Of a stretch of DNA of 64,000 nucleotides, positions 45,211 to 56,559 are shown piece after piece. Origin of the DNA: Ustulina deusta (lineage: Eukaryota; Ascomycota; Sordariomycetes; Xylariales; Xylariaceae). The stretch is taken from positions 434,001 through 498,000 of the forward strand of contig JAJNNX010000033.1 in the NCBI GenBank assembly GCA_023159155.1, read 5' to 3'. Every line of letters starts with the position of its first letter. Positions within the stretch are counted from its first letter, which is position 1. Made by a program: the position numbers and the translations under genes. The notes below the pieces were generated by a model. That model was given only the letters and a program-made list of their open reading frames with translations. It was not told where the DNA came from and searched no databases.

Positions 45211-46369
45211 TCACCCCGTGAGCGAATATCCCACATCCCCGCTCTCCCTCCCAAGCTTCACGAGGCGAGCGCGCATGTCCTCGGCTCTCCGTCTAGTCTT
45301 CTCGCCATCGGGGCCGGTCGCCAGAATGCTGAAATCGCACCGGTCAACCCACGTCCCGATGCCGTGCTGCAACACGTTCGTTGCGCGGAACCGGCCGCCC
45401 CCGGCATGCCCGACAGACCCATGCAGGCTCATGCGCTCCTTGTCGGCGCTGTAGACGCCGCGATGCAGGATGTTGTTATCGTAGAACACTGCCGATACTC
45501 AGAGTCAGTTTCTCGCTGCTTCGAGCGTCGTGGTATGCGTATGTATCAACTCGTTTCAGAGACGTTGGGGGGGGGGGGGGGGGGGGGGGGGGGGAGAGAA
45601 CCTCCAAGACATGATTAAGGGCTGGATGAGAAGCAGATGAACCCCTCGAGGGTCACGTACCGACGTCGCCGGGCTCGAGGTGCACGACCAGCTGCCCGGG
45701 CATATTAGGCTCGTTCGGCGACGCGGCCCGCTCGGCGGGGGTGCGCACGCGGACGTGGGAGCCGGGGACGACGACAAGCGAGTCGTCGGGGTACAGCGGG
45801 AGGTTCCACTGCGTGTTCCAGTATCTCTTCTTCGTCTTCCACTTCTTCTCGTCCGACGGCGCATGGGCACCGTCGTCCATCTCGTCTTCTCCGCCCGAAA
45901 CCAGACCCAGCTTCGCGGCCTCTTCCTCGGCGCTCGCCGAGCGCGGGACGTCGTCGCGATGCCATTCGAGTTCGAAGTCGGACTCGGGGCGCACGAGCAA
46001 GTTATACAGCTCGAGGACGAGGTCGTCGTCCGTGCACATGGCCTCCTCGTGCGTCAGGAGCGCCTTCGCGACGTCCAGGACCTTGTCGTTGAAGTACGAG
46101 GCCGCGAAGACGTCGGCGTCGGGCCCGAGCGCGGGGTTCAGGAGCCCCTGCACGCCCCAGATGCCGTCCTTCGGCGGCACGCCCGGCGTTGGTTTCGCCC
46201 AGGGAGGGAACTGCTTGCCGACGGTGCGGATGTCGGGCCAGTTCCCCGATCGCGCGCGGGCTGTCGTCCGGGACGCGGCGCCGCGGAGCGCCTCGAGTTC
46301 CGCGCCGCCGAGCACTTGGCGCTGGATTACGAAGCCGTTCTCGGCGAGCGCGGCCCGGAGTGACGACAT
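45211..46369 (-). CDS. Phytanoyl-CoA dioxygenase-like Fe(II)/2-oxoglutarate oxygenase
   Basis: Two exons (45661-46369 and 45211-45488) join in phase to 328 residues; I chose the ATG at 46369 (MSSLRAALAENGFVIQRQVL), the usual PhyH opening. Family marks are LEWHRDDV (His and Asp iron ligands), a jelly-roll WNLPLYPDDSLVVVPGSHV, PGQLVVHLEPGDVVFYDNN and LHRGVYSA with the distal His. An acidic, low-complexity insertion (about 35-40 residues, with SGGEDEMDDG) lies between the HxD motif and the jelly-roll strand. The family hydroxylates small molecules; fungal members are often orphan or act in secondary metabolism, and this one has no cluster partners. Third positions of exon 1 are very GC-rich, so long antisense frames arise. 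The 172-base intron contains a run of 28 G on the + strand. Confidence 0.85.
45567..45594. repeat. G28 homopolymer in an intron
   Basis: An uninterrupted run of 28 G on the + strand (C on the transcript strand) lies inside the intron of the PhyH-like gene, about 80 bases before its acceptor. Confidence 0.9.
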
Positions 46370-47676
46370 GTTCTTACCGCAGGGGGGTTTCCGGAGGTTT
46401 GCCTGGAGTAAAATGCGAGTAGGGGGGGGGAATAAATTGGAGATTTGGTTTGAGATGTCGTGGTGGTGTGGCAATGTTGACGAAGTGGATAAGAAGTATT
46501 GAAGGACCCCTCACGGTCACGGCCAGGCGAGTGCTTTGCTCATTACGCCCACCCCAATACCGTCACCAACCCCCATGGTACCACTGGTGAGCGAGAGCAG
46601 ACGCTGAAACCTAATAATAAAATCTCAATACGAATGAGACCCGGGGTTTCTCCTTGTACGCTAGCTTTGTGCTCGTATAGAGGGAAGCCTGAGGTATTGA
46701 TGAGGGGTCATGATGAACTTTGAGATTAGCCCAATCGCAAGTAACACTGCGGCACGTATACTTGAATTACGAAACGATGGAGTTTCTGTAGGATACGGGA
46801 AGTCTATCTAGAGTACGGATGTCTATGGAATAGTTGCCGAGTCTTTCATGACTTGTCTCTGAACGCGTGCAACGTGCGCCCCCCCCCAAACTTCTCATTT
46901 AAGTGGACGATTTGCGAATCGAGACCCCGAGTCACCAACTTTGGCATTGCCACAAACATGCGAAACACTCATGAACACCATGTAAACACTATGGTGAACA
47001 TTGCTGAAGACGTTGTGTTCAACAAATAGGGCATCTTTCTTTATAGAGCGATTGGACTGGCTAAGAGCCGTTGAAGTAAAAGTCAACCTACCTTGAGTAC
47101 ATAGTTACTGGAGAAAGATAATTTGGCTCAGTCACAAGATAATGCAGGTACATAGATAAGGTAATGGAGTATTGCAACTTGTGGAGAGATGAGTAACGTC
47201 AAGGAGGTACTTAAGTAGGTATGACGATGTCCTTGCATTAAGTGCTTGACCGGGTGGGGTGGTGGGATCCACGGGTAGGATACTACGTTGCCTCGCCCCC
47301 AAGTCATAGAGACGTTCTACTAATTTGCAATCTGTTGACTAGCAACACAAAATGCACACGTGCTTTTGACTTTCTGTTTGCTCGTTTCTCCGAATAGTGG
47401 GGGTGATATAGGCGAACTACCTCGGGAACTGCCTACCGTTTGGATTTCAGGAAACCGTTATCTTTACATTTTATACGAGCGCTTCAGGGGCAAACTGATT
47501 TGGTATCAACTTAAGACGGGCAGTCCTTAGCGACTGCCTTCACTATGTACATAAAATAAGGAACATATATGTAGAGGTATATATACAACGAACCATATCC
47601 AATCCCGTTTGAAGAAATCACGTTGTGTTAACGTTAAATACCCTCTTTTCTCCTCCCAATTCATCAATGGTGGGAA
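46370..47676. other. Intergenic region, no gene seen
   Basis: This lies between the 5' end of the PhyH-like gene and the 3' end of the GH55 gene. It is AT-rich on its right half and has a short C9 run near 46880. Confidence 0.5.
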
Positions 47677-50252
47677 CTAGCCACTCCTATATACCATAAT
47701 GTTGGCGGGGAACACGTTGACATTGTCCGCCCAGTTAGCTATGCTGGACCCGTCCCTGTCGAGCATGCTCGTAGAACCGATTGTATTGAGGGCATAGATG
47801 TTAATGTTGCTAACGTTCTCAAGCGAGACGATGCGTGACTGGCAGTTCTCCCCGGCTGTGACTGTTGAGCAGGCTACGTTTATGTTAACTCAAAATTGTT
47901 TCTCTTCACGTTCATTGGCATTAAGAACTTACTGGTGCTGTAGTTATTGAAGAACGAGTAGTGGCCTGCGCCGTAGATGAAGAAATCCGAAGAGTTGATG
48001 ATACGCAGACCCCAAGACTCGGCACAATTGCCTGAAACGCCACTGCAAGAGGTAGCGAAGTCGGGATCGTTGATTGATTTGGTGATGGGGAACGGCTGAA
48101 GCGCATTGGGCAACGGCTGGTAGTAGGGAGTCTCCGTTTGGAACATGCTCACAAAGATGTTCTTAGTGTTAGCAAATTGGTAGTTATATAGGTGGTTGTG
48201 TTCAACAGCAGTGCCATATAGCCAGAATGTGCCGACAGTGGATTCGATATAAAGACCACGGCCGGAAAAGACGGTGACCTGAGTGTTGGTGCTGTCCTCA
48301 ATGTCGTGGTCAGCAGCCCAAAGCCAAGTGTTCTCCATGTATAATCCAGAAGCTTTGGAAGTAACGTGCATCATCATGTTAGCACCAATGCAGTTGGTGT
48401 TAATAGCAGAGCTGCCAGGATTCTTGGCGCACTGCCCGACTTGCATATTAGAGCCTTGGAAGCCACCGACTCTGGCATGAACTTCCCACATGCCACTGGG
48501 GTTTGCCGCATCAGAAGCCAAATTCCACTCGATAAGTTTGGCACCAGGAGCAGGGCCTGAGTTACCAACCACAAAATCAACCAGCTCGACTTGACCAGCA
48601 TCACCCGAGTTAGCGCCAACTTGGAGCAGTGGCACAGGGTTGTTGATATCACCAAAGAAGGCTCCTGAAGCCATGATGATGGGATAACCTTCGCCGATGA
48701 TCTTGGCGCCGGCGGGGATCTTGAGAGTTCCGGTAACCTTGTAAAGACCAAAGTCGAGGAACAAAACTTTCCCGTTAGCGGCGCTGTTAATGGCGCTTTG
48801 CAAAGCAGCAGTCTGGAATTCGTTAGTAGATCATAACTAACGAAGAGAAATATTAACCTACGTCGTCGGTAGTGCCATCGCCCTTGGCCCCAGAAGAACG
48901 AGCGCTCACGATGTCAGATGCCGCAAGATTCTCGTACTGAGGCTTAGAACGAGAGTAATAGCCATTGGCACCCGTCAGGGATGCTGGGCGGACATTTGCG
49001 GTTACATCACCGGAGAGCTCCCGACTGGTACCAGAAACATATCGGTGACCTTGTCCCCAACCGGCGATGGTAATCGACCCTCCTGCAAGAAGACTGCCAC
49101 TTCCGCCCTGAACGGCGGTGGGAACATTGTTGAGCTTCACGTTCTCAAGAATAAGACTGCCGGCAGTGTCGGGCGAGCTGGAGGCGGTATAACCAGTCTT
49201 GACGGCCACTGGAGTGTTCGTAAAGGAGCTATCAATAACAATTGCCGAGCCAACATTTAGACTACCGTCGCTACTAGGTGCGCTAATGTCAATACCAGTA
49301 CCGCAATTGTTGAACTGCAGGTTGATATAGGTCCAGCCCCAGTTCCAGAGCTGAATGATACCTACGAGCGTACAGTTAGCGACATGAGACAAGACATTAT
49401 TTTCAAGAGAATCTGCGCTCACCAGTTTTGCAGTTGTTGAAGACCAAGTTGCGCATAGTGTACTGTTGGTTACCCAGTGAAGCACCAGCGGCACCACCGT
49501 TGAACGTCAAGTCACTCATGAAGCCACCAGAACCTAGGATGAATCAGCATCTATAGAGTCCATCATATACAGTAAAGAGAAACTTACCACTCTCACAGAA
49601 CAAACCGACGTGGACAGTGCTAGGGTCTGTCGGCATGTTGAACTCAATATTGATGAGCGAGGTCGCCTGAGAAGTTGGCCAATGAATACCGGTAGCAGCT
49701 GTACCGGGTGCAATAGCAGTTGTATCGATGACGAAGTTTCTCATTTGGCGGTAGAAAACATTGGTTGAAACCCAGTTCAAATCACTCGTGAAGTAAGGGT
49801 TGCCATCGATCAAACCAAATCCCGCGAAGTTGGAGGTAGCCTTCAAAACAGGGCGGTTGGACGGGTCACCAACCAGCTGTGTAAAATAGGGGGGTATGAT
49901 AGACTTCGAGATGACATATGTTCCAGAAGGGAAATAGACAACGGCCGGCGTTGTGGTAGAAGAGGCCTACATGAAATTAGTACACGGCTTCTAATATGCA
50001 TTTCCTCTATCGATTAATACTTACACAGCCTTGCAAGCAGCGGTTGCCGCCGTCATTCATTGCTGCTGCAATGGCTGCCGTGTCGTCGGTGCTGCCATCA
50101 CCTTTGGCCCCATAGTCCTTAACGTTGCGGAAAACCTTATACCCACTGCCCGCGAAAGGTGCCACGCCTTGGTGTGCTACATCCTGGAGCCAGTAGGCGT
50201 TAATGCCTACGGCAAGGCTGGCTACAGCCGTAAGAAAGGTCGAGAAGCGCAT
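47677..50252 (-). CDS. Secreted GH55 beta-1,3-glucanase
   Basis: Six exons (50025-50252, 49588-49966, 49423-49533, 48862-49361, 47933-48812, 47677-47873) join in phase to 764 residues. The start MRFSTFLTAVASLAVGINA is a signal peptide. The protein has two tandem pectate-lyase-like beta-helix repeats, each opened by a similar motif: VKDYGAKGDGSTDDTAAI (about residue 45) and SSGAKGDGTTDDTAALQSAI (about residue 398), the hallmark of GH55. Other family segments are VVYFPSGTYVIS, GLFCESGSGGFMSDLTFNGG and NTWLWAADHDIED; the last holds acidic residues near the catalytic region of characterised members. GH55 enzymes act as exo- or endo-beta-1,3-glucanases on laminarin and fungal wall glucan outside the cell. 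Length agrees with the family. All introns are short with usual sites. No defect is seen. Confidence 0.93.
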
Positions 50253-53200
50253 GTTGGACTCTGAAGCTCGGAGACGGCTGGCTGGTTGGCTGGCTGAAGG
50301 AAGGGAAAGAGAGACATCGGGGTTGGGGAGCGCGTTTACTTATAGAAAAGGATCGACAGGATCCCGTGCCGGTACCGCGCGAACGTGTATTCTAGGTTCG
50401 GGACGGGCTGACTAACAGTGGAATACCCCCGGCCAAGGATAACTGATATTGGTGAGCTGCTGGGAGCCAGCGCGAGACGGGGCCAAATGATCAATGTCGA
50501 TCGATCGAAGACCTTGGCTCTCGGTCGTTTGGCGCGGTGCGTCTGTTGAATACGGCCGAGGGGGATGATGGTCGCATAGCGTAGTGTACCTCTGAAATCA
50601 TCACCGGGGCGCCAGCTACTACGACATGCCACCCAACGGTACATACAGTATAGGCTCTATCTACTACGGCGGTATCGACGCGCTATCGGTTCTCGCAGCC
50701 GATACTAGGTAGGCATGAAGCCTGCAAGAACCAACCTTGATACAGCATCCCCACGAGTAACATTCACAACCAAAGTCTGTATGCCGCACTTGCAGCACCC
50801 ATCACAGCCAACTAACACAAGTAGACTTCCGGGGGCTGAAACTGTCGAGCATGGGGTCCGATGGGACCGGAGCGGATGCGCGTACGGGCACGCAGGTAGT
50901 CATCCTTCACTCCTAACCAGTCCCGGCGCTTGCTTGGAGATGCTCAGCATGGGCGGGTCTGTGGGCAGGTGATGAGTAGGTGGTTTGGACAGTTTAGACG
51001 CCTCCTGCTGAAACAGGAAACGTCCTCTCAGGCACCATGCAACATGACGACGATCTCCTCGCCGAGATTGGCTGGTTCCCTTGCCTTCGAATTGGCAAAA
51101 GTCCAATAGCTAGAAAGTGTTACAAATGCCATTCAAGCAGTCACACAAGCGGTCATCAGGTTGGTAGAATGTTCCAAGCATGTGATGCCTGACTCGCAGC
51201 ATAAGACCGAGAAGATGCGCAATTTCGTGAACGTGCCCAGTCGACGTTCTTGTTCATGCAGCATGGATGGCCTCGGCTGAGGCCTGTGCTAGGGAACATG
51301 CTTGGGGGTAAGGCTAGATGGCGTGTCTCGTTTCATTCTGGATAGGGGCTAAGGTTATAGTAGGAAGGTATGCGAAGCAGCACGCGGCGGAGAGCAATAT
51401 TGCCACGATCTAATTCAGGATCATTGGGTAGCCTACTTCGGCATGTAAACTGGACTATAGAAGGATGCAGTATAGGTATAGAAGAGGTACCGTACACCAC
51501 ACTAGTGTAGGTACCCTAAATGGGACGAGGCATGACAATTGGCAGATGGGTGACCCCTATTCCACTTTTTCGTGGCGCTGTGCTGCACCGGGTAGGTACC
51601 TACGTATAGCATGCTACACTGCCAATACAGGTATCCCCTACCTCTTCGGTTGACTGCTGACTCGGCACCAATAGAACAACATATTTAAAGATTTTTCAAT
51701 TTACACCTAATTTAGCCCTTGCTAAATGTTCCTGCAAAATAATTAGTATCAAGTAGTTCGAGATAAATGTTCTACAAAAAAGCCGCGACTTATGCGCTTG
51801 TGTAATGTTACTTCTGTTGGCAAGGAAGATAGATCTAATCCTAGGGCTTATAGAAGTCCTGGTGCTGAATTAACAGTCAAAGGGATGTTATACGACTACT
51901 TCGGTGCATTGACAACACCGACCAAAATCCAGGAGACCAATTAACCTTAAACCTGCAGCTATATGTACTGCACTAAGTACCGAACCAAGTAGATCCCATC
52001 CGGTAGGTGGTAACACTAGTTGTTTTGGTGATCACCGTTCTCCCCGAATAGTTGGGTTGGGACGGACCGATTGAGGTTCGACTCTGATGTATCTGTTGTC
52101 TGCTACGTCCCACATCACCTTGGCTCTTCCCAGTCTCTGCCCGATTCCTAGCGCAAGATCGTTAATTGCGAGGGGCACAGAGCGGGCAGACCGGGGTAGA
52201 TGGGATGTTCGATCTGGCAGGTCTTGTTAGTATAGTGCCGATGCCGATTCGCCGGAGACCCCTCGACGTTGGGTAGGTGGCTTGTTTCTCTTAACACCAT
52301 CCCCTTTGGGCGACGTTTCAACATGTTTCATCGGTCAAGACTTAGCATTTGTCACCCACCACGGAGAGTTGGCAATGCGCCATACCTACAATAGGCCAGA
52401 ATAAGGTGGTAGGTGGTATACACATGTCGGTGCACTGCTGCTTTCCACTAGGCAGTACTGCGGGGAATCACAGCAGCTATCAATCCAGCTTGGCTCTTTC
52501 ATTGTTGCGGGTTGCATGTAACCTCTATGGATCGATTACAGAGGGCATAACACGGCAAGCCATGTCTGACGCGTGCCACATGGGATGCATGGCCGTGATC
52601 CATCATGATTTTCACAGCATCTCGGGGCGAGCAAAGGAGGGGCGACGGAAGGATCTTGGAGTGGGACTGAGGCTCTTTTCAGGCTACTCTGTTATTCATC
52701 AGGGGCCGTATGCAATGCTCCTTTATGCTTGTGTCCTTGTTAGAATCCAGTCGGCTTATCAACTACCGAAACAGGTTGTCTCGCGTTGCCTTCCGCATGA
52801 TAAGAACACCCTCTTCTCTGTGAAAAGGAAGAATTAATCGGGGGCGCAATAAAGCTCCACCACCTTTCAAAAAAAAAAAAAAAAAAAAAAAAACCTGTCA
52901 TCGCCAACACATCTACATTACCTAGTGAGGTAGGTACTCGGTAGCAACGTTCCACTCACTGTATAGGAGAATGCGGGCTCTAATCTTAGGAACACAGATG
53001 TTCACAAATCACCTATCTAGAGCTCAGACTGGCGAGGTATAATATCATAACTTGCTTTACGACTGCATTATCCATTGTATGAGAATACTACAAATACAGC
53101 TCGCAAGACGGTAAACTGCACCCTCAATTCTTGAAATCTTTTCATACAGACGTCCTGCCGCAGGCATAGAACCTGAAATACTTACTGGCTTAATAGCGCG

Positions 53201-56200
53201 GGCTGACAGGACAGATTGTCGATCACCGTTCTGCCCGATTCATTCTATTAGGTGTCTATATTTCATTCCACCCAGGAGGATGCGATCTAGGTAGCGCCGT
53301 GTTTGACCGCGGGGTTTACAGAGTCACAAACTCACCCCCCGGGACAGCATCTGGAAAACATCCATCTACCTAATCTAGGTGATCCGAGAACCGAGAAAGG
53401 TAATAAAGAGCAAGATGACCCATCGGGGGCCATAAGAGTATTGTATGGTATTTCGCAATGCTCTCACAAGGTCCGACGGGTAGTTGGAGTAGAATATCGT
53501 CAATATATATCTCCTTGTCTTGGCAGTAAAATGACTGAATTCATCCGCCTCGGCGCCCCCCTCCGTGGCCCATTTACGTACCCGATATTTACCAATGCTT
53601 CGGCATAAGACCCTCTCCCTACTACAGGATCAGCACAAGTCGCGCCAACTTATGGCAATACCAGTACAGCGAGCTTAGCTCACACAAGCAAAGATCCATC
53701 AGCTAGCAACGTTGCGATTGCCGCCCACTAACCAAGGAAATAGATGTTAATTCCTTGTTTTTGCCGTCTACAATAGAGTCCGACCGCACCACCCACATTC
53801 CGCATACCTACATTACAGATCATACCTAACCTCGGTCGGTGTCTGCCTCTTTTCTTCGTAGGCCATGGCGGCTCTATTTTATCCGTTCCGGGGACGACAG
53901 AAAGAGCTACACCTAGGCATTCATTAGCCTTGCTTCTAGAATGCCCATAGAGTTGGTTTCAGCTGCAAGTCGTCTATCAGATGCAAGCGGTCTGTCAGGC
54001 GATGCCAGTGCATGCAGACGCATATACTATGCGGAACGTGACGCTCCACAAATGCGCCAATAATGGGACCGCGCGAGAAAATGCTCCAACGTCATTTTCA
54101 CGCCATTGAAGTAACGGCTCCCGAGCCGACATATGTAGAAGCTCAGGCCTCGCTGCACACGAAATCGCTTTGCATACTTCAATGTGTAGGCTTTTCTCCG
54201 CACTCCAACCTTCGACGTATCCTCCAACAATCGGGAACCTCCGCACTCAGGACTTTCGTGGATTTCCATACACGGCCATCTCGTTTGGTTTGGTGTTCGG
54301 TAGAGGCAAAGTATTGTAGGTATAGAATACAAACCAAAATATCTCGGACGTGATGTCTATTAATCTATTTTCTTGGCACCTTGTACTATATTTTATTTTT
54401 AACCCTTTTTCCTTTTTTTTTTTTTTTGCTCCATTTTCTTTCTCTTCTTTGGAGGTTTGTTTCTTCTAGTTATCTCGCACCGAAAAGATTTCCGGTAATA
54501 GTCTCTGATGTAAAGGCGGCCAAGAGGTCTCAACGAATGAACTCTTGTTTTGAGAATTATTGACAAGTATTGAACAGGGGAGGAAAGCAGGAGGAATCTT
54601 CGTCTATTCCCTTTGTCAACCCGGTTACGGTCCACAATATTTCAAGCTTTTCATTGAAGGTATTTCAGGGTTCGAGCTTGCTTACTCACTGCCTTGGACC
54701 AACAACGAAGAAAAAAAAATCATGCCCCGTACCTACAAATTCTACCTGCAAACCGGCCCGCGACTGACGATCATTTCTATAGGTGGTCTTCCTCTCTCTG
54801 AACATCGAGGCGCTGGCCTGTAATGTTGTCGGCACATGTGCAGTATTGACGACATGTCTACTACATATCTAGTTTCATACCTATTGCGAAAATTCCCGGG
54901 GTTGTCTTTGGTTGGCAAAGATGCTTACTTATCTATTACCTAGGCGCTGCATGTACAGGTACCAGTATTGCGTTGTTCAGCTCGGGAACTACGGAGCCCG
55001 CGCTGTGGCCACCGAATCAATACTCGGTGGCCCTGCAGCTGGTTGATGTCACTCTCGCGGTGAAGCAAGCTACTCCGTTCTACCTAGTCAGGCTTATCAC
55101 GTTCAAACCGCGGTTTCTTTTTCCTTAATAGATGGCGCCATATCTATATGTAGGTACCTGGTACGCTACGTTGGCTCGTCTCCCCTCCCCGCATTGGAGA
55201 AAAACGGGCCCGAAAAGTGTGGGGTGGCTTTGCGGTACAATGTGTGCGCAGAGTATGGGGTCGAACAAGACAACTGGCATTTCTATCCAGACACCACCAG
55301 CCCCTCTTTACCTCTTGACATGTAATAGTGATATATGGCAATAGTATTTATCCGTCGTTTTTTGTCCTAATGCACGAGGGCTGCCAGCGTCGAGGTTTTT
55401 TGCGAGATGTATATCTAGGTATCTTTCCGGGTCGCCGTGTCTACCAAGATGCCCTCAGTAATAAGGTTGTGGTGGGTACAGTGGACTTGGTACCCTACCT
55501 CTTGGTACCCAAGTCCTGGGCAGGCTTCTGATTCGACACCAGCCTCTGCTTTACCCCGGGTGTTTGCTGCTGTCCACGACCTAATCACTAGCCCCCCCCA
55601 GGTCTGCCCCAGGCTCCCACTTCCATCTCCGCACTTTCTCTCCTCATCACTAACCCCGAAACCCCATCATCGCCCTTCCTCCTCGGTCTCTTCATTCTCC
55701 TAAGCCTCCTCCCTGCACCAAGCAATGAAGCATGACAACCAGCACACACTCTCTTAGTTTTTTCCATAGCACGCAATTGCAAATCTACACATCGTTTCCT
55801 TGCTGCATCCAAGTCTTCAACCCCGTTCTCGTGTTCAATCGCCATTTGCTGTCTTGATCTCCGTCCGCTTGGGTCCAACAGGTCGGAGAAGTGGCATATT
55901 CCAAACCAATCTCCACACGTCTTTTCCTCCCTTCTGTTTACTTGTGTCTGCTCCTCCGCGTTTTGTGCCCACCAATAAATCACCCGTCCACAGGCCCCTT
56001 ACCGGATAATCACTGCTCGTCGTCTCTGTGCTACACTCGGAACCTGTCTGTCGTCGCCTTCTCCCCACCGCCGCCGTAGCCTTGTTATTTCTGTTGTTGC
56101 TGCTGACGGCCGTCGGACATCCTAAGCTTCAAGCTCTGCCGTGTTTACCCCGCTAGTAAGCGCTCGGCTTGGTTGACCCCGTCTTGAGTGATCACCAAGC

Positions 56201-56559
56201 CTGGCGCTTTTTATTGCGAGACCATCATCACCACTTTAGGAGCGAGAGGTGTGTTCATGCTTTGATGCGGTGGGCAACGGCGAGTGTTGTGTCAGTTGCC
56301 GGATGAGCCCGCAGCCGATTAATACGTTCTCCTGCTTCTTTTCCCTCCACTCCCACCACCCTCATGAATTCATCCATCAATCGTTCACCCCCGCAAGGCA
56401 TTCCTCTTTCCGGCATAACCTCTTGGCCTTTGGTCGTCGACCCGGCCCTGCTCGCCCCACTTCCAGGTGCTGCGTGACTCCTTTCTGCATTACAACCATA
56501 GTTGTATACAGGGTCTTCGACCCTAGAGCCAATCTTGACTACTCAGAGTTGCTTCTCCA
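50253..56559. other. Long gene-poor region
   Basis: No supported gene over 6.3 kb. It includes a cluster of TAGGTACC words (51470-51640), an A25 tract (52869-52893) about 30 bases after a 162-codon frame (52349-52837) of doubtful reality, a T-rich tract near 54410-54427, and another TAGGTACC group near 54950-55160. From about 55.5 kb the + strand is C/T-rich, probably promoter and leader of the regulator gene at 56560. Confidence 0.5.
52869..52893. repeat. A25 homopolymer
   Basis: An uninterrupted run of 25 A on the + strand in intergenic DNA. Confidence 0.95.

Noticed and set aside
45680..46502. Antisense frames of 227 and 253 codons on the + strand over the PhyH-like exon
   Set aside because: They are by-products of GC-rich third positions; the reverse-strand frame has clear family motifs and splice sites, the antisense frames have none.
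52065..52090. GAGGTTCGACTCT, resembling a tRNA T arm
   Set aside because: No cloverleaf can be drawn around it.
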